Assembly: GCF_000340375.1 (NCBI RefSeq)
Contig: NZ_KB446649.1
Location: 188,339 to 252,338, forward strand
Direction of reading: 5' to 3'
Length of the DNA stretch: 64,000 nucleotides
Origin: Eggerthia catenaformis OT 569 = DSM 20559
Lineage (GTDB): Bacteria > Bacillota_I > Bacilli_A > Erysipelotrichales > Coprobacillaceae
Part shown: piece by piece, positions 1-10,536 of the stretch
Numbering within the stretch: position 1 is the first letter of the stretch
How the letters are laid out: every line of letters begins with the position of its first letter
Notes under the pieces: generated by a model
The model's database searches: none
Told to the model about the DNA's origin: nothing
The model's input: the letters and a program-made list of their open reading frames with translations, nothing else
Translations under genes and position numbers: made by a program

Positions 1-1206
1 TTAGATTTATTTGAAAGAATGAAAAACGATGAATTTAAGGATGGTGAAAAAGTATTACGTGCTAAAATAGATATGAGTTCTCCTAATATTAATATGAGAG
101 ATCCTATTATTTATCGTGTTGCTCATGTTACTCATCATAATACAGGTGATAAGTGGTGTATTTATCCAATGTATGACTTTGCTCATCCTATTGAGGATGC
201 CATTGAAGGGATTACCCATTCTATTTGTACATTAGAATTTGAGGACCACAGACCTCTCTATAACTGGGTTGTTGAAGAATTAGGATATCCTCATCCTCCT
301 AAACAGATTGAATTTGCTAAACTATATCTGACAAATGTTGTTACAGGAAAAAGATATATTAAAAAGCTTGTTGAAGAAGGGATTGTTGATGGTTGGGATG
401 ATCCTCGTCTAGTTACAATTGCCGCCTTAAGAAGAAGAGGATTTACTCCGGAATCATTAAAGATGTTTATGGAAATGACATCTGTGACTAAGAGTAATTC
501 TTCTGCCGATTATGCAATGCTGGAATATTGTATCAGAGATGACTTAAAACCTAAGGCACCACGTTTAATGGCTGTCTTAGATCCTATTAAACTTATTATT
601 GATAACTATCCTGAAAAGATGACGGAATATCTTGATGCCCCTAATAATGTAGAGAATCCTGAATTAGGTTCAAGAAAAATACCGTTTGAAAAAGAGCTTT
701 ATATTGAAAGAGAAGATTTTATGATTGAACCTCCAAAAAAATATTATCGTTTCTTTGTTGGTAATGAAGTCAGATTAATGAATGCTTATTTCGTAACTTG
801 TACAAGTTACGAAACCGATGATAACGGTAATGTAACAGTGATCCATGGTACTTATGATCCGGAGACTAAAAGCGGATCCGGATTTAACAGCAGAAAAGTA
901 AAAGGTACTATTCACTGGGTATCTGCTCACCATTCAAAAAAGGTTACAGTTCGTCTTTATGAACAGTTAGTTGATGAAGAAAAAGGTGTTTATAATGAAG
1001 ATGGCAGTGTCAATTTAAATCCAAATTCATTAACCGTTATTCATAATGCCTATATTGAAGAGAATATCAAGAACTATAAGGCTGGAGATTCTTTCCAGTT
1101 TGTCAGAAAAGGCTTTTTTAATATTGATCCAAAGGATTCTACTGCCGATCATCCTATCTTCAATAGAATAGCTTCTATGAAATCATCATTTAAATTACCT
1201 AAGTAA
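1..1206 (+). CDS. glnS: Glutaminyl-tRNA synthetase, 3' part (5' end outside window)
   Basis: Charges tRNA-Gln with glutamine in the cytoplasm. The frame is open from base 1 (L-D-L-F-E-R before the first Met at 19), so about 401 C-terminal residues are present and the N-terminal HIGH part lies upstream. Class I GlnRS blocks are clear: [16 protein letters not shown], the YPMYDFAHP and [12 protein letters not shown] segments, then a KMSKS-equivalent that reads TGKRYIKKL (about 345-372), more divergent than the usual SKR form. The C-terminal anticodon-binding beta-barrel follows. A bidirectional terminator begins at the stop codon. A tRNA-Gln gene lies at 29.6 kb, consistent with direct Gln charging. 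Confidence 0.95.
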   Translation, partial: LDLFERMKNDEFKDGEKVLRAKIDMSSPNINMRDPIIYRVAHVTHHNTGDKWCIYPMYDFAHPIEDAIEGITHSICTLEFEDHRPLYNWVVEELGYPHPPKQIEFAKLYLTNVVTGKRYIKKLVEEGIVDGWDDPRLVTIAALRRRGFTPESLKMFMEMTSVTKSNSSADYAMLEYCIRDDLKPKAPRLMAVLDPIKLIIDNYPEKMTEYLDAPNNVENPELGSRKIPFEKELYIEREDFMIEPPKKYYRFFVGNEVRLMNAYFVTCTSYETDDNGNVTVIHGTYDPETKSGSGFNSRKVKGTIHWVSAHHSKKVTVRLYEQLVDEEKGVYNEDGSVNLNPNSLTVIHNAYIEENIKNYKAGDSFQFVRKGFFNIDPKDSTADHPIFNRIASMKSSFKLPK

Positions 1207-1232
1207 AAGATTGCTGATAACAGCAATCTTTT
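1206..1232. terminator. Bidirectional terminator between glnS and the activase gene
   Basis: A perfect 11-bp stem (AAAGATTGCTG / CAGCAATCTTT) with a 4-nt loop, A-rich on one side and T-rich on the other. It can end glnS and the convergent activase transcript. Confidence 0.85.
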
Positions 1233-2139
1233 ATTCTCTAATCAAATTCTTTACGCCGGCTTTTGCAGCAATCCTGTAATAATGTTCCATTTCGTCTTTA
1301 TTAAACATCCTATAATTCTTGCTTAATTCATATTCCAGATTCAGCAATTCATACTTTGATAATCCTAATGGATTATAGTTTAATAATTCATATCTTACAT
1401 CAGAATAAAGATAGACTAAGAAGGAAGCAATATTCTTAATATTCTTATCATTTGCGGTGATATAAGGTATCAGAGGTGTCCTTATAATGACTTTATCTTT
1501 ATGGCTGCTTGTCAGAATATATCTAATATTGTCTTTGATGATATTTGATGAAACATTTGTATACTGTTTATGTTCCATTTCATCAAATAGTTTGAGATCA
1601 ATATAAATCAAATCTAAATAGGAGAGTATTTTTTTAATATAGTCTAGTGAAGCATACATTGTGGTTTCAATCGCAGTATGTATACCTTCCTGTTTACATT
1701 TCTTTAATATTTCTATTAAAAAATCTCCTTGTGCTAATGGTTCTCCTCCAGAAAAGGTTACACCGCCATCATTTCTGAAGAAAACCTGATCTTGCCTGAT
1801 TTTTTCCAGCAATTCCTCTAATGTATATTCCTGACTGTCATATCTGATTGCATTTGCCGGACAGGCTTTGATAAGATTATCAAAGTTTTTTTTATAATCG
1901 AGGTTAAAATAAGGACGATCATTCTTATAAATCATTTGATTCTCAAAAGATGCTTTTTCACATCTATGACAATGAATACAATTATTTTTAAAATAAATAG
2001 GTCTTTTATTAAATGTTAATCCTTCAGGATTCTGACACCATTTACACCTTAAAGGACATCCTTTAAAAAATACTGTTGTTCGTAATCCTGAGCCATCATG
2101 AATCGCAAATCTTTTAATATCAAATACTAATGTCTTCAT
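1231..2139 (-). CDS. Glycyl-radical enzyme activating protein (radical SAM)
   Basis: Uses SAM and a 4Fe-4S cluster to install the glycyl radical on its partner enzyme. From the Met at 2139 it has 302 residues, with the cluster motif C28-x3-C32-x2-C35 in GCPLRCKWC, a ferredoxin-like insert with further cysteines (CIHCHRC and later CPANAI), and the FSGGEPL motif. The Met at 2139 is chosen because the open frame to 2163 adds only eight residues and would lengthen the overlap with the upstream gene. It overlaps the glycyl-radical enzyme by about 20 bp, so the two are translationally linked. The extra cysteines are typical of activases for dehydratase/decarboxylase-type enzymes rather than PflA. 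Confidence 0.92.
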   Translation of the reverse strand: MKTLVFDIKRFAIHDGSGLRTTVFFKGCPLRCKWCQNPEGLTFNKRPIYFKNNCIHCHRCEKASFENQMIYKNDRPYFNLDYKKNFDNLIKACPANAIRYDSQEYTLEELLEKIRQDQVFFRNDGGVTFSGGEPLAQGDFLIEILKKCKQEGIHTAIETTMYASLDYIKKILSYLDLIYIDLKLFDEMEHKQYTNVSSNIIKDNIRYILTSSHKDKVIIRTPLIPYITANDKNIKNIASFLVYLYSDVRYELLNYNPLGLSKYELLNLEYELSKNYRMFNKDEMEHYYRIAAKAGVKNLIRE

Positions 2140-4480
2140 AGGCTGTACGCTCAATAATCTCATCTTGCAGCTTTCCTGCCAATTCTACAAAATAAGCAGT
2201 ATAACCGGCTACTCTGACTGTAAGTGATCGATGTCTTTCCGGATGTATTTTTGCATCTAAAAGATCTTCTCTTCTTACTACATTAAACTGAATATGAGGA
2301 ATCTTTAAATCAATAAAAGCTCTTAAGAAATTTTCGAACTTCATCATTCCTGTCTGTGTATGAAAGAACTCCGGCAGAAATTTCATATTTAATAACCCTC
2401 CATTTGTAGTATAAGAGTTATTCATTCTTGATACTGACTGTAAGACTGCTGTCGGTCCTTCCATATCTCTGCCATAGACCGGTGACATTCCTCCATCAGC
2501 TAGCGGCATATAAGCATTTCTGCCATCCGGAGAAGCTCCTACATTCTCTCCCATTGGTACATGTGCAGAAACAGTATACATACCGGTATGATAAAGACCT
2601 CCTCGATAATTCTGATATTCCTTTAATTTAGCCTTAAAATATCCTGCCCATTTTGATCCTAAATTATCTACCCATTTAATATCATTACCATATTTAGGTA
2701 CCTTATTCAAAAGCATTGTCTGGGTAATTTCATGTCCTTTGAAATCTGCTTTTAAAGATTCCAGTAATTCATGAGCAGTAATCTCTTTTCGATCATAAAC
2801 CAATTCTTTAACCGCTGCTAATGAATCAGCAAGATTAGCAATCTGAATCATTTGTATTCCTGATAGATTGTACTTTGCTCCGCCACAAGTTACATCTATA
2901 CCTTTATTCATACAATTATCAATTACTGAAGAAAGAAAAGCTGTAGGAAGATAATCCTGATGTGCTTTCTCTACTATTATTTCAGCTTTAATCATTTCAT
3001 TAATAAAATAATCAATCTGTTTTGAGAAAGCTGATTCTAATTCTTCAAATGTTTTGTAAGTCTCTATATTACCTAAATCCAATCCCATTTGTTTACCTGT
3101 TAATAAGCATCTTCCATTATTCAACGTCAGTTCCAATGCTTTATTTAAATTAAACATAGCTGCATCGGACCAGCCAAGAGAATTACCATGTGATGTAAGT
3201 TCTACACATCCTACAATCGCATAATTTAAAGCATCTTTCTTTTCAATTTTTAAATTATTAATCATTGGTTCAATGATAGCTTCATCATTGAAAAACTGTG
3301 GCATCCCGCTGCCTCTGGCTACTACTTTAATAGCCTCCTGCATGAATTCATGCGATGTATTCTTATTAAGTCTGACAGATAAATTAGGCTGAGGCAATCC
3401 TAAATGATATTGTGCCTTAAGCATTAATAATGATAATTCATTATATGTATCTTTTCTATTCTCATCAACTCCTCCTATCGCAATATTAAAGCCAATAGGA
3501 AACCCGGCAAAATATTTAGCACTATTCTGATTTCTTAAATAAACAATCTGATTAAACTTGAGCCATAAGCATTCTAGTATTTCTAATGCTTCTTGATTGC
3601 TTAATAAACCCTTCTCCCTATCTTTTTGGTAATATGGATAGAGATACTGATCCATTCTGCCGGGAGAAAAAGAAGAAGCATTAGATTCCATATGTAATAT
3701 CACAAACAAGAACCATACAGACTGAGCAGCTTCATAAAAATTATGTGGCTCCCTTTTTGATAAATTTAAACAATTTTTAGCAGCCTGCTTTAAAGAAGCA
3801 TGATATTTATTATCTATCTGATCCAGCATATTCATTATATAATCATGGTATCTAATCATAAAATGACAAGCCCCTTCCAGCACAATAATAACACATTCAT
3901 AGAATTCTTTATTTTCTTTAGAACATGTTTTTAATTTTTCTTGAGCCTCTTTTATAAGCCCTCTTGGTCCTTTCTCAAGCCACAATCCGGTATTTGGACA
4001 AATGTGACCCTGAGCATGATCTTTCTGATTAATCTTAACAACTTTACTAATAGATTCAATATGTTTCCCATCATTTTTCTTAATCGCATCTTCTAGAGTT
4101 CTCCCTTTCCAATAAGGATAAATACTTTCTCTAAATTCTTTAATATCTTCCCGATTTACTAAAAACTGATCTTGCGGTCTTGTAGGCAAAGTTTCAAATT
4201 CTCTATCTATCCATGAACATCCGCTTTCAGGAAAAATTACACCGTATCTGACTCCTTTTGTTCTATTTCCTACAATCATCTCTTCTTTCTCTACACTAAT
4301 TTCTAATTCCTCTAAAGATGCTCTTAAAGATAAGGCACGTTTTTTAGAAACAGAAAAATTTTCATTTTCCTTATAAATACGAGTAATAATACGAGCCTGT
4401 TCAATAGACACATATCTTGGTGAACTTAACATTCTATCTTTTAATATATCAATTCTTTCAGTCATTTTTAAGTTATTCAT
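2120..4480 (-). CDS. Glycyl-radical enzyme of the PFL/dehydratase superfamily, substrate unassigned
   Basis: A 786-residue anaerobic radical enzyme, the usual length for glycerol/propanediol-dehydratase-like and related members. The thiyl cysteine lies in YAIVGCVEL near residue 423, and the radical glycine in RVAGYTAYF near residue 759. Cys followed by Val-Glu argues against true pyruvate formate-lyase, which has two adjacent cysteines. The residue after CVE is Leu, followed by TSHGNSLGWSD, so I do not assign choline lyase, glycerol dehydratase or hydroxyproline dehydratase. There are no microcompartment or alcohol-dehydrogenase genes beside it. It is co-transcribed with its activase, and a DeoR regulator lies 0.6 kb upstream. 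The start follows a GAGG Shine-Dalgarno. Confidence 0.93.
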   Translation of the reverse strand: MNNLKMTERIDILKDRMLSSPRYVSIEQARIITRIYKENENFSVSKKRALSLRASLEELEISVEKEEMIVGNRTKGVRYGVIFPESGCSWIDREFETLPTRPQDQFLVNREDIKEFRESIYPYWKGRTLEDAIKKNDGKHIESISKVVKINQKDHAQGHICPNTGLWLEKGPRGLIKEAQEKLKTCSKENKEFYECVIIVLEGACHFMIRYHDYIMNMLDQIDNKYHASLKQAAKNCLNLSKREPHNFYEAAQSVWFLFVILHMESNASSFSPGRMDQYLYPYYQKDREKGLLSNQEALEILECLWLKFNQIVYLRNQNSAKYFAGFPIGFNIAIGGVDENRKDTYNELSLLMLKAQYHLGLPQPNLSVRLNKNTSHEFMQEAIKVVARGSGMPQFFNDEAIIEPMINNLKIEKKDALNYAIVGCVELTSHGNSLGWSDAAMFNLNKALELTLNNGRCLLTGKQMGLDLGNIETYKTFEELESAFSKQIDYFINEMIKAEIIVEKAHQDYLPTAFLSSVIDNCMNKGIDVTCGGAKYNLSGIQMIQIANLADSLAAVKELVYDRKEITAHELLESLKADFKGHEITQTMLLNKVPKYGNDIKWVDNLGSKWAGYFKAKLKEYQNYRGGLYHTGMYTVSAHVPMGENVGASPDGRNAYMPLADGGMSPVYGRDMEGPTAVLQSVSRMNNSYTTNGGLLNMKFLPEFFHTQTGMMKFENFLRAFIDLKIPHIQFNVVRREDLLDAKIHPERHRSLTVRVAGYTAYFVELAGKLQDEIIERTAYEDISI

Positions 4481-4660
4481 GTTCTTTTCCTCTTTCTTTT
4501 TTATTATAACTTTTTATTAATTTTAATACAATATTTTTTAATAAAAAATAATAATATAATTATTTATTTCAATAAAATATAATAATAAATAATACTTTAT
4601 TAATTCAAAATTTATTCATAATGATCTTTTGCTATCTGAGCATATAATTGCATATATAAA

Positions 4661-4695
4661 AAAACTCTCTGTCTAATAAATAGCTGAGAGTTTTT
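4661..4695 (-). terminator. Terminator downstream of the gene remnant
   Basis: AAAACTCTC pairs with GAGAGTTTT around a 16-nt loop. On the minus strand it is followed by a run of T, and it lies 23 bp after the stop of the remnant at 4718. Confidence 0.7.
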
Positions 4696-4717
4696 GTCTG
4701 ATCGCTTTCTATTTTCA

Positions 4718-4894
4718 TTACAATATGCTTATAAACCTTTTTTTAAACTTATGGAAATCTGAAACCTCTGTTGAGAAATGGGTAATAGAAACCAAATGGT
4801 TTGCTCCACATCCTATGCCAAGCTCATATATAATAGATTCAGATTGATAAGGATTTTCATTATCTGTTGTGCAATAACCTAATGAAAATTTTAA
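4718..4894 (-). pseudogene. C-terminal remnant of an unidentified protein gene
   Basis: On the minus strand a 58-codon frame without a start reads like real protein (SLGYCTTDNENPYQSES, then ELGIGCGANHLVSITHFS) and ends just before a good terminator. An in-frame stop lies at its 5' edge, and an adjacent frame (KAMIELKQSYIIKIF) seems to continue it upstream, suggesting a frameshift. I do not recognise the family. It may be a lost gene of the radical-enzyme/DeoR locus. Confidence 0.4.
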
Positions 4895-5052
4895 TTATGT
4901 AGCTCTGCTTTAATTCAATCATAGCTTTCTTCACATATTATATAAAATCAGGATTTCATCTTCAACTTTTGATTGTCAAGCAAAAAATAGAAAACTTAGA
5001 TAAATAACATAAATCCATTTTTACTTTTCAGTTTTAACAGTCTATAAAAGAT

Positions 5053-5805
5053 TTATATAATTTGAATTGGTACTTTCTGTTTTATGTGATCATTTAATTC
5101 TTTTTCACCAATATAGCTACTAAAATCCTCCAAGGAAGCATAAATAAAATTGCCATCCAATGTATATTTTATTATCTCAGCTGTTAAATAGCTGCGCCTG
5201 CTTGCTGCAATAACGGCTTTCTTAGTTATTCCATCATCAGCATCATAAGTAGAAACTGTTTTATCCTCTACATCTATTCCTACCGCTCCTAAAAACGCCA
5301 TATCAAATCTATATTTTTGAATTTGATCTATAGTTAATGAGCCTACAAAGCCATCTCCGGAATGGTTAAGCTTGCCTCCTAAAAAAATCAGCTGTATTGA
5401 GCATTCCCTTGTAAATATTTCCATAATATCAATCATATTAGTAACAACGGTAATATTCATATTTCTTTGGTAAATAAGCTTGGCAATTTCCAATGCTACG
5501 GTAGATATATCCAAAAATATGACTGTTCCCGGCTTAATAAGCTCAACAGCCTTTAAGGCAATAGTCTTTTTTTCTTCTATTCTTATATTCCTGCGATCAT
5601 TGACATGAAGAGTATGAAGATTAACGCGTGTTAAAACCGCTCCGCCATGGGTTCTCTTCAATTTATTCTCTTTTTCCAGTGCTCTTAAGTCCTTTCGAAT
5701 GCAATCCTCGGTTACCTGAAAGATCCTGCTTAACTCTTTAACTGTTACCTGTCTTTCCAAATTAAGCTTAGCTAATATCTGGTTATGTCTTTCCTGCTGA
5801 AGCAT
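5053..5805 (-). CDS. DeoR-family transcriptional regulator
   Basis: A sugar-metabolism type repressor of 250 residues: an N-terminal DeoR helix-turn-helix (RHNQILAKL, then VTVKELSRIFQVTEDCIRKD) and the HGGAVL boundary, then the DeoR sensor domain that binds a phosphorylated intermediate. The Met at 5805 is chosen because AGAGGTGA sits 5 bases before it; the longer frame to 5853 would start inside AT-rich leader. It lies upstream of, and in the same direction as, the glycyl-radical enzyme operon and may control it; that is inference. Confidence 0.9.
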   Translation of the reverse strand: MLQQERHNQILAKLNLERQVTVKELSRIFQVTEDCIRKDLRALEKENKLKRTHGGAVLTRVNLHTLHVNDRRNIRIEEKKTIALKAVELIKPGTVIFLDISTVALEIAKLIYQRNMNITVVTNMIDIMEIFTRECSIQLIFLGGKLNHSGDGFVGSLTIDQIQKYRFDMAFLGAVGIDVEDKTVSTYDADDGITKKAVIAASRRSYLTAEIIKYTLDGNFIYASLEDFSSYIGEKELNDHIKQKVPIQII

Positions 5806-5958
5806 AATGTTCACCTCTTTTATTATTATGGCATTAAAATCAATAATAAACAATACAAATTAATAAAACTATTTATTTTTAATATTACTAATTGATTATG
5901 TCTTAAATATAATTATATATATTGAATCATGGAATAATCCACTAATAAAATCATTATA

Positions 5959-5984
5959 TGATGAATTGTAAAATTAAATATGAC
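5959..5984. repeat. Solitary motif shared with 23299-23324
   Basis: TGATGAATTGTAAAATTAAA followed by TATGACAT closely matches a stretch at 23299-23324 next to recombinase debris. It may be a leftover insertion-sequence end. Only the similarity is seen. Confidence 0.35.
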
Positions 5985-5993
5985 ATTAAAAAA

Positions 5994-6027
5994 TACCCTC
6001 CTTACTGGGTGTCCAGTAAAGAGGGTA
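5994..6027 (-). terminator. leuS terminator
   Basis: A 15-nt arm with one mismatch (TACCCTC-C-TTACTGG / CCAGTAA-A-GAGGGTA) and a GTGT loop, followed on the minus strand by TTTTTT. It lies 22 bases after the leuS stop. Confidence 0.9.
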
Positions 6028-6048
6028 CATATCAATATAGTAGCTTTT

Positions 6049-8445
6049 TTATTTAACCACAATATTAACAATCTTATTTGTGACCACAATAATCTTCTTA
6101 ATATCTTTGCCTTCTGTATGTATTTTAACATTATCTAATGCTAAGGCTGCTACTTTTACTGTTTCTTGATCTTCATCCTTATTAACAGTAATCTTACCTC
6201 TAAGCTTACCATTAACCTGAACAGCCATTTCCACTTCATCAACTACAAGCTTACTTTCATCATATACCGGCCATGGTTCATAAGCCAGAGTACTTTCATG
6301 TCCAAGTTTATTCCACATTTCTTCACCTATATGAGGTGCAATACAGCTTAACATTTTGATAATACCTTCAGCATAAGGCTTATAGACAGTTTTTGCTTTA
6401 TAAGCCTCATTCACAAAAATCATCATCTGTGAAATAGAAGTATTAAAGCTTAAACTTTCAAAATCTCCGGTAACCTTCTTAACTGTAGCATGATAGATAT
6501 AATCTAATGATCCGTCATTCTCATCAGTTAATTTATTTGATTCAGCAAATAATCGATAAACTCGCTCAAGCCATCTTCTAGATCCTTCAACTCCTGTTGT
6601 AGACCATGGCTTAGAGGCATCTAAAGGTCCCATAAACATTTCATAAACTCTTAATGTATCTGCTCCAAAATTTTCTACAATTTCATCAGGATTAATAACA
6701 TTACCTCTTGATTTAGACATTTTAACACCATTAGGTCCCAATATCATTCCCTGATGGAATAATTTTTGAAACGGTTCTTTAGAAGATACGACCCCTAAAT
6801 CATAAAGGAACTTATGCCAAAATCTGGCATATAATAAATGAAGAACAGCATGCTCTGCACCGCCAATATATAAATCTACCGGCAACCAATGATCAGATAA
6901 TTTCTTATCAGCGATCTCATTATTATTATGAGGATCAATATAACGTAAATAATACCAGCAGCTTCCTGCCCATTGAGGCATTGTATTTGTTTCTCTTTTT
7001 CCTTTTACACCGTCAATTTCTACATTTAGCCAGTCAGTACATCTTGCAAGAGGTGATTCTCCATCTTCGCTTGGAAGATAATTATCTGTGGCCGGCAATT
7101 CTAATGGAAGATCAGATAAATCTACTGTACGTGTTGTACCATCTTCCATGTGAATAATAGGAATTGGTTCTCCCCAGTATCTCTGTCTAGAGAATAGCCA
7201 GTCTCTTAATTTATATGTGATTTTCTTTTCACCGCAATGATGATCCTGAAGCCAGATAATCATCTGATGAATAGCTTCCTCTTTGCCAAGTCCATTCAAG
7301 AACTCTGAATTAATATGAAGACTATCACCAGTATAAGCTTCCTGTTCTACATTGCCGCCTTCTAGTACCGGAATGATTGGCAAATGAAATTTCTTGGCGA
7401 ATTCATAGTCTCTTGTATCATGAGCCGGAACCGCCATAATTGCTCCTGTTCCATAAGAAATTAAAACATAATCTGAAATCCAAATTGGCACTTCTTTCCC
7501 ATTAACCGGATTAATTGCATATGCTCCTGTAAATACACCTGTTTTATCTTTATTTAAATCAGTTCTCTGTAAATCAGACTTTGTAGCACATTCTTTTTTA
7601 TAAGCTTCAACTGCCGCTTTTTGTGCAAAAGAAGTAATCTCATCTACAAATGGATGCTCCGGAGCCATAACACAGTAAGTCGCACCAAACAATGTATCAC
7701 AGCGTGTTGTAAATACAGTAAATTCCTTATTCGTATCCTTAATTTTAAATACAACATCAGCACCGATTGATTTCCCAATCCAGTTTTTCTGCATTTCTTT
7801 TGTTGACTGAGGCCAATCAACTTCATCAAGATCATCTAATAATCTTTCAGCATATTCCGTAATTTTTAAAACCCACTGTCTCATCATTTTACGATAGACA
7901 GGATAACCTCCCCTTTCACTCTTTCCATCAATAACTTCTTCATTCGCAAGAACTGTTCCTAATTCCGGACACCAGTTTACTGGCATTTCTGCAACATAGG
8001 CAAGACCGGCTTCATAAAGCTTTTTAAAGATCCATTGTGTCCATTTATAATATTCCGGATCACATGTATTAATCTGCTTATCCCAGTCGTAAGAGAATCC
8101 CAGAGACTTGATCTGACGCTTAAAGTTCTCAATATTATTATAAGTAAATTCAGCCGGATGATGCCCGGTTTTAATCGCAAATTGTTCAGCAGGCAGTCCA
8201 AAAGCATCAAATCCCATTGGATGTAAAACATTAAATCCCTGCATGCGCTTATATCTTGTCACAATATCTGTAGCTGTATAGCCTTCAGGGTGTCCGACAT
8301 GGAGTCCTTGTCCGGATGGATATGGAAACATATCTAGAGTATAATACTTAGGTTTTGAAAAATCAGCTGTATCTGTCTTAAAAGTCTGATTCTCCTCCCA
8401 ATAATGCTGCCATTTTGTTTCTATTTGTTTGTGGTCATATGACAT
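6049..8445 (-). CDS. leuS: Leucyl-tRNA synthetase
   Basis: Attaches leucine to tRNA-Leu. The 798 residues contain the HIGH motif as HVGH (49-52), the CP1 editing domain with its conserved threonine-rich region, the [14 protein letters not shown] segment, and KMSKSRGNV near residue 576, then the anticodon-binding domain and the short C-terminal domain. Length fits bacterial LeuRS. The start has AGGAGGAT upstream. Expression is likely controlled by the T-box leader immediately upstream. Confidence 0.98.
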   Translation of the reverse strand: MSYDHKQIETKWQHYWEENQTFKTDTADFSKPKYYTLDMFPYPSGQGLHVGHPEGYTATDIVTRYKRMQGFNVLHPMGFDAFGLPAEQFAIKTGHHPAEFTYNNIENFKRQIKSLGFSYDWDKQINTCDPEYYKWTQWIFKKLYEAGLAYVAEMPVNWCPELGTVLANEEVIDGKSERGGYPVYRKMMRQWVLKITEYAERLLDDLDEVDWPQSTKEMQKNWIGKSIGADVVFKIKDTNKEFTVFTTRCDTLFGATYCVMAPEHPFVDEITSFAQKAAVEAYKKECATKSDLQRTDLNKDKTGVFTGAYAINPVNGKEVPIWISDYVLISYGTGAIMAVPAHDTRDYEFAKKFHLPIIPVLEGGNVEQEAYTGDSLHINSEFLNGLGKEEAIHQMIIWLQDHHCGEKKITYKLRDWLFSRQRYWGEPIPIIHMEDGTTRTVDLSDLPLELPATDNYLPSEDGESPLARCTDWLNVEIDGVKGKRETNTMPQWAGSCWYYLRYIDPHNNNEIADKKLSDHWLPVDLYIGGAEHAVLHLLYARFWHKFLYDLGVVSSKEPFQKLFHQGMILGPNGVKMSKSRGNVINPDEIVENFGADTLRVYEMFMGPLDASKPWSTTGVEGSRRWLERVYRLFAESNKLTDENDGSLDYIYHATVKKVTGDFESLSFNTSISQMMIFVNEAYKAKTVYKPYAEGIIKMLSCIAPHIGEEMWNKLGHESTLAYEPWPVYDESKLVVDEVEMAVQVNGKLRGKITVNKDEDQETVKVAALALDNVKIHTEGKDIKKIIVVTNKIVNIVVK

Positions 8446-8454
8446 GATTGATGA

Positions 8455-8690
8455 TCCTCCTTAATAATAAAAATCTTCATAAACCTAAGGGCGAATGACC
8501 GCGGTACCACCTTAGTTCATGAAGATATCATGCTCTTATCTTCTCTTAACGCGAGTAACGTCATCTACTTTCATAGAAGCATCTCCCTAGCGAGTTCATA
8601 GCTATCTCTTCCTCATTTTCACCACCCATGAGGTCTCTATTAAGAAATAAATCTATTACTATTCCAGTTCATTGACTTTTCTTTTACCCA
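8455..8690 (-). promoter_or_regulatory. T-box riboswitch leader, probably leucine-specific
   Basis: The minus strand carries the T-box core AAGGTGGTACCGCGG (about 8498-8512) and then a long terminator stem (CTTCATgAACtAAGG pairing with CCTTAGGTTTATGAAG) with a T-run, just before leuS. Upstream lies a Stem I-like region in which GAACTCGC supplies a CTC leucine triplet as probable specifier. Uncharged tRNA-Leu would stabilise the antiterminator. Confidence 0.9.
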
Positions 8691-8718
8691 ATCATCCTAT
8701 CATAAGTTTTTTTAAGTT

Positions 8719-10536
8719 TCAAGTAGAAGTGCCTTTTATCCCCTCAGAAATATTCATTCTTAAAATCGAAATCATCGGAATCATCCCACTTAATAATACA
8801 AGAATAAAAATAAAAGCATAAATAGAAAAAATAAGTTTGTTATTTGGTATAAGCTTGAATTGGATATGAAGTAAAGATGGTATAAGCTTTTCATTACATA
8901 AACCAAGAATCACCTGAAAACCCATATAAGCAATGCTTCCACTCAAAATAAATACAAAATCTATCAGATACATGAACATTCTTATAATCTGTGAATATCT
9001 TGCTCCAAAACACATCATGATTGAAAAGTCTCTTTTCATATTACTTATAAGCAATTTAATAATCTCATGAATCATCGCCAATGACGAAAGGACTGCCAGT
9101 AATGAAAAAATAAGCAAGATGATTTCAATCATATTCATTGTCTTATTCATTGAATTTCTGGTCTTTTCACCGACCACCTTAAACTGCATACTAGGATAAG
9201 TCTTATTAAGCATTCTTAAAACTTTATCAGTTTCATCTTGATAGTAAAGTATCCCGATATTTGAAGAAATATCTTTCTTAAACAATACTTTCAAATGCTC
9301 AATATTTGCAAACTTTTTTTGATAGAATGCATCATAATCAGGTTTCTGGCTGCTGATTCCTACAATCTTCAATGGATACCCTTTTACCTGATTCCGGTAC
9401 TTATAATAGGCATAAACCGTTTTATTAATAAGTGTTTCCGGTTTCAGATTTGCTGCCAGCTTTTTAGCAGTTGGATATGGGAGAACAATTTCATCATGTG
9501 ACATTACCGCTTTGCCAATAATAATATTCTTAGCAGCACCAGTTTCATCATGAATATAAAGTGTGCTATTTTTTATATAATGATCAGCTTCAAATGATAA
9601 CCCTAAACAAGTGTATTCATTAGGATAATAGAAAACATGTTCAATAGCTTTAACTTCATGGAAGTCACGATATACATTACCCGTCTTAAAGCTAATCGCT
9701 GATTGTGGAAACATCGACTGAATATAACCATTTAGCATAGATCTAAATGAAAACGAACAAGTAAACATCAGCATAATAGAAATCATTGCAATAATTAAAG
9801 ACAGACTCATTTCCAACAGTCTGTTCTTCATCGAGGAAATAAGATAAGCTGTTAATTTAATAATAGAAAGCTGATATTTCTGCTGATAGCTGCTTTCCTT
9901 CTTTTCCTTGCAAGGATGATTTATTACTTTGTGGTCAACAATCTCTCCATCATTCATCTGATAGATTTCATCACTATACTTATCCACAAGTTCCCTGTCA
10001 TGAGAAACAAAAATAATCAATCTGCTATAAGATAATCTTTTCAATTCCTTCATAACCATTTGAATATTTTCATTATCTAATGATGCAGTTGGTTCATCAC
10101 ATAAAATAATATCCGGCTCAAAATATAAACTTCTTAAAATCGCAATACGCTGTCTTTGTCCCAATGATAATAAAGCAGGCTTAAGATTCTTAAAAGAAGA
10201 TATTCGAAATTGCTTGTTTTCCTTATAAGAACTATGATGAAAAAAATCATAAAGTCTAACATTCGCATTTGCTTTTAAAAAAGAAATCAAATGAAAAGAT
10301 TGAAAAATATAAGAAGTTTTACCTTTTCTAATCAAATTATTTATCTTTTTCCCTTGATAATAAATATATCCTTGATATTCATTATCTATACCGCCAATCA
10401 CATTTAGTAAACTGCTCTTCCCACATCCGCTTTCTCCTACAATAGAAACAAAGCCATAATCAGGAAATGATATGGATATATCCTTTAATACGGCAAGATT
10501 ATAATATCTCTTATTAATATTCTTGATTGTAAGCAT
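8719..10536 (-). CDS. ABC exporter ATP-binding/permease fusion (FtsX/MacB-like), second of pair
   Basis: A 605-residue protein: an N-terminal ATPase domain with Walker A GESGCGKS (about 34-41), signature LSLGQRQR, Walker B IILCDEPTASLD and the switch His in FVSHDRE; then one membrane helix near 240, a large extracytoplasmic domain and three C-terminal helices, an FtsX-type permease half. It overlaps the preceding gene by one base (TAATG), so the two probably form a heterodimer. Such MacB-like pairs often export peptides or give antimicrobial-peptide resistance. The substrate is not indicated; no bacteriocin or two-component genes adjoin. Confidence 0.9.
   Translation of the reverse strand: MLTIKNINKRYYNLAVLKDISISFPDYGFVSIVGESGCGKSSLLNVIGGIDNEYQGYIYYQGKKINNLIRKGKTSYIFQSFHLISFLKANANVRLYDFFHHSSYKENKQFRISSFKNLKPALLSLGQRQRIAILRSLYFEPDIILCDEPTASLDNENIQMVMKELKRLSYSRLIIFVSHDRELVDKYSDEIYQMNDGEIVDHKVINHPCKEKKESSYQQKYQLSIIKLTAYLISSMKNRLLEMSLSLIIAMISIMLMFTCSFSFRSMLNGYIQSMFPQSAISFKTGNVYRDFHEVKAIEHVFYYPNEYTCLGLSFEADHYIKNSTLYIHDETGAAKNIIIGKAVMSHDEIVLPYPTAKKLAANLKPETLINKTVYAYYKYRNQVKGYPLKIVGISSQKPDYDAFYQKKFANIEHLKVLFKKDISSNIGILYYQDETDKVLRMLNKTYPSMQFKVVGEKTRNSMNKTMNMIEIILLIFSLLAVLSSLAMIHEIIKLLISNMKRDFSIMMCFGARYSQIIRMFMYLIDFVFILSGSIAYMGFQVILGLCNEKLIPSLLHIQFKLIPNNKLIFSIYAFIFILVLLSGMIPMISILRMNISEGIKGTST

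Larger units (their letters stand above)
4481..5052. other. AT-rich intergenic region between glycyl-radical enzyme and regulator
   Basis: The first 180 bases are almost pure A/T and should contain the promoter of the radical-enzyme operon; I see no convincing -35/-10 pair. The rest holds a terminator (4661-4695) and a degraded coding remnant (4718-4894), listed separately. Confidence 0.5.
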
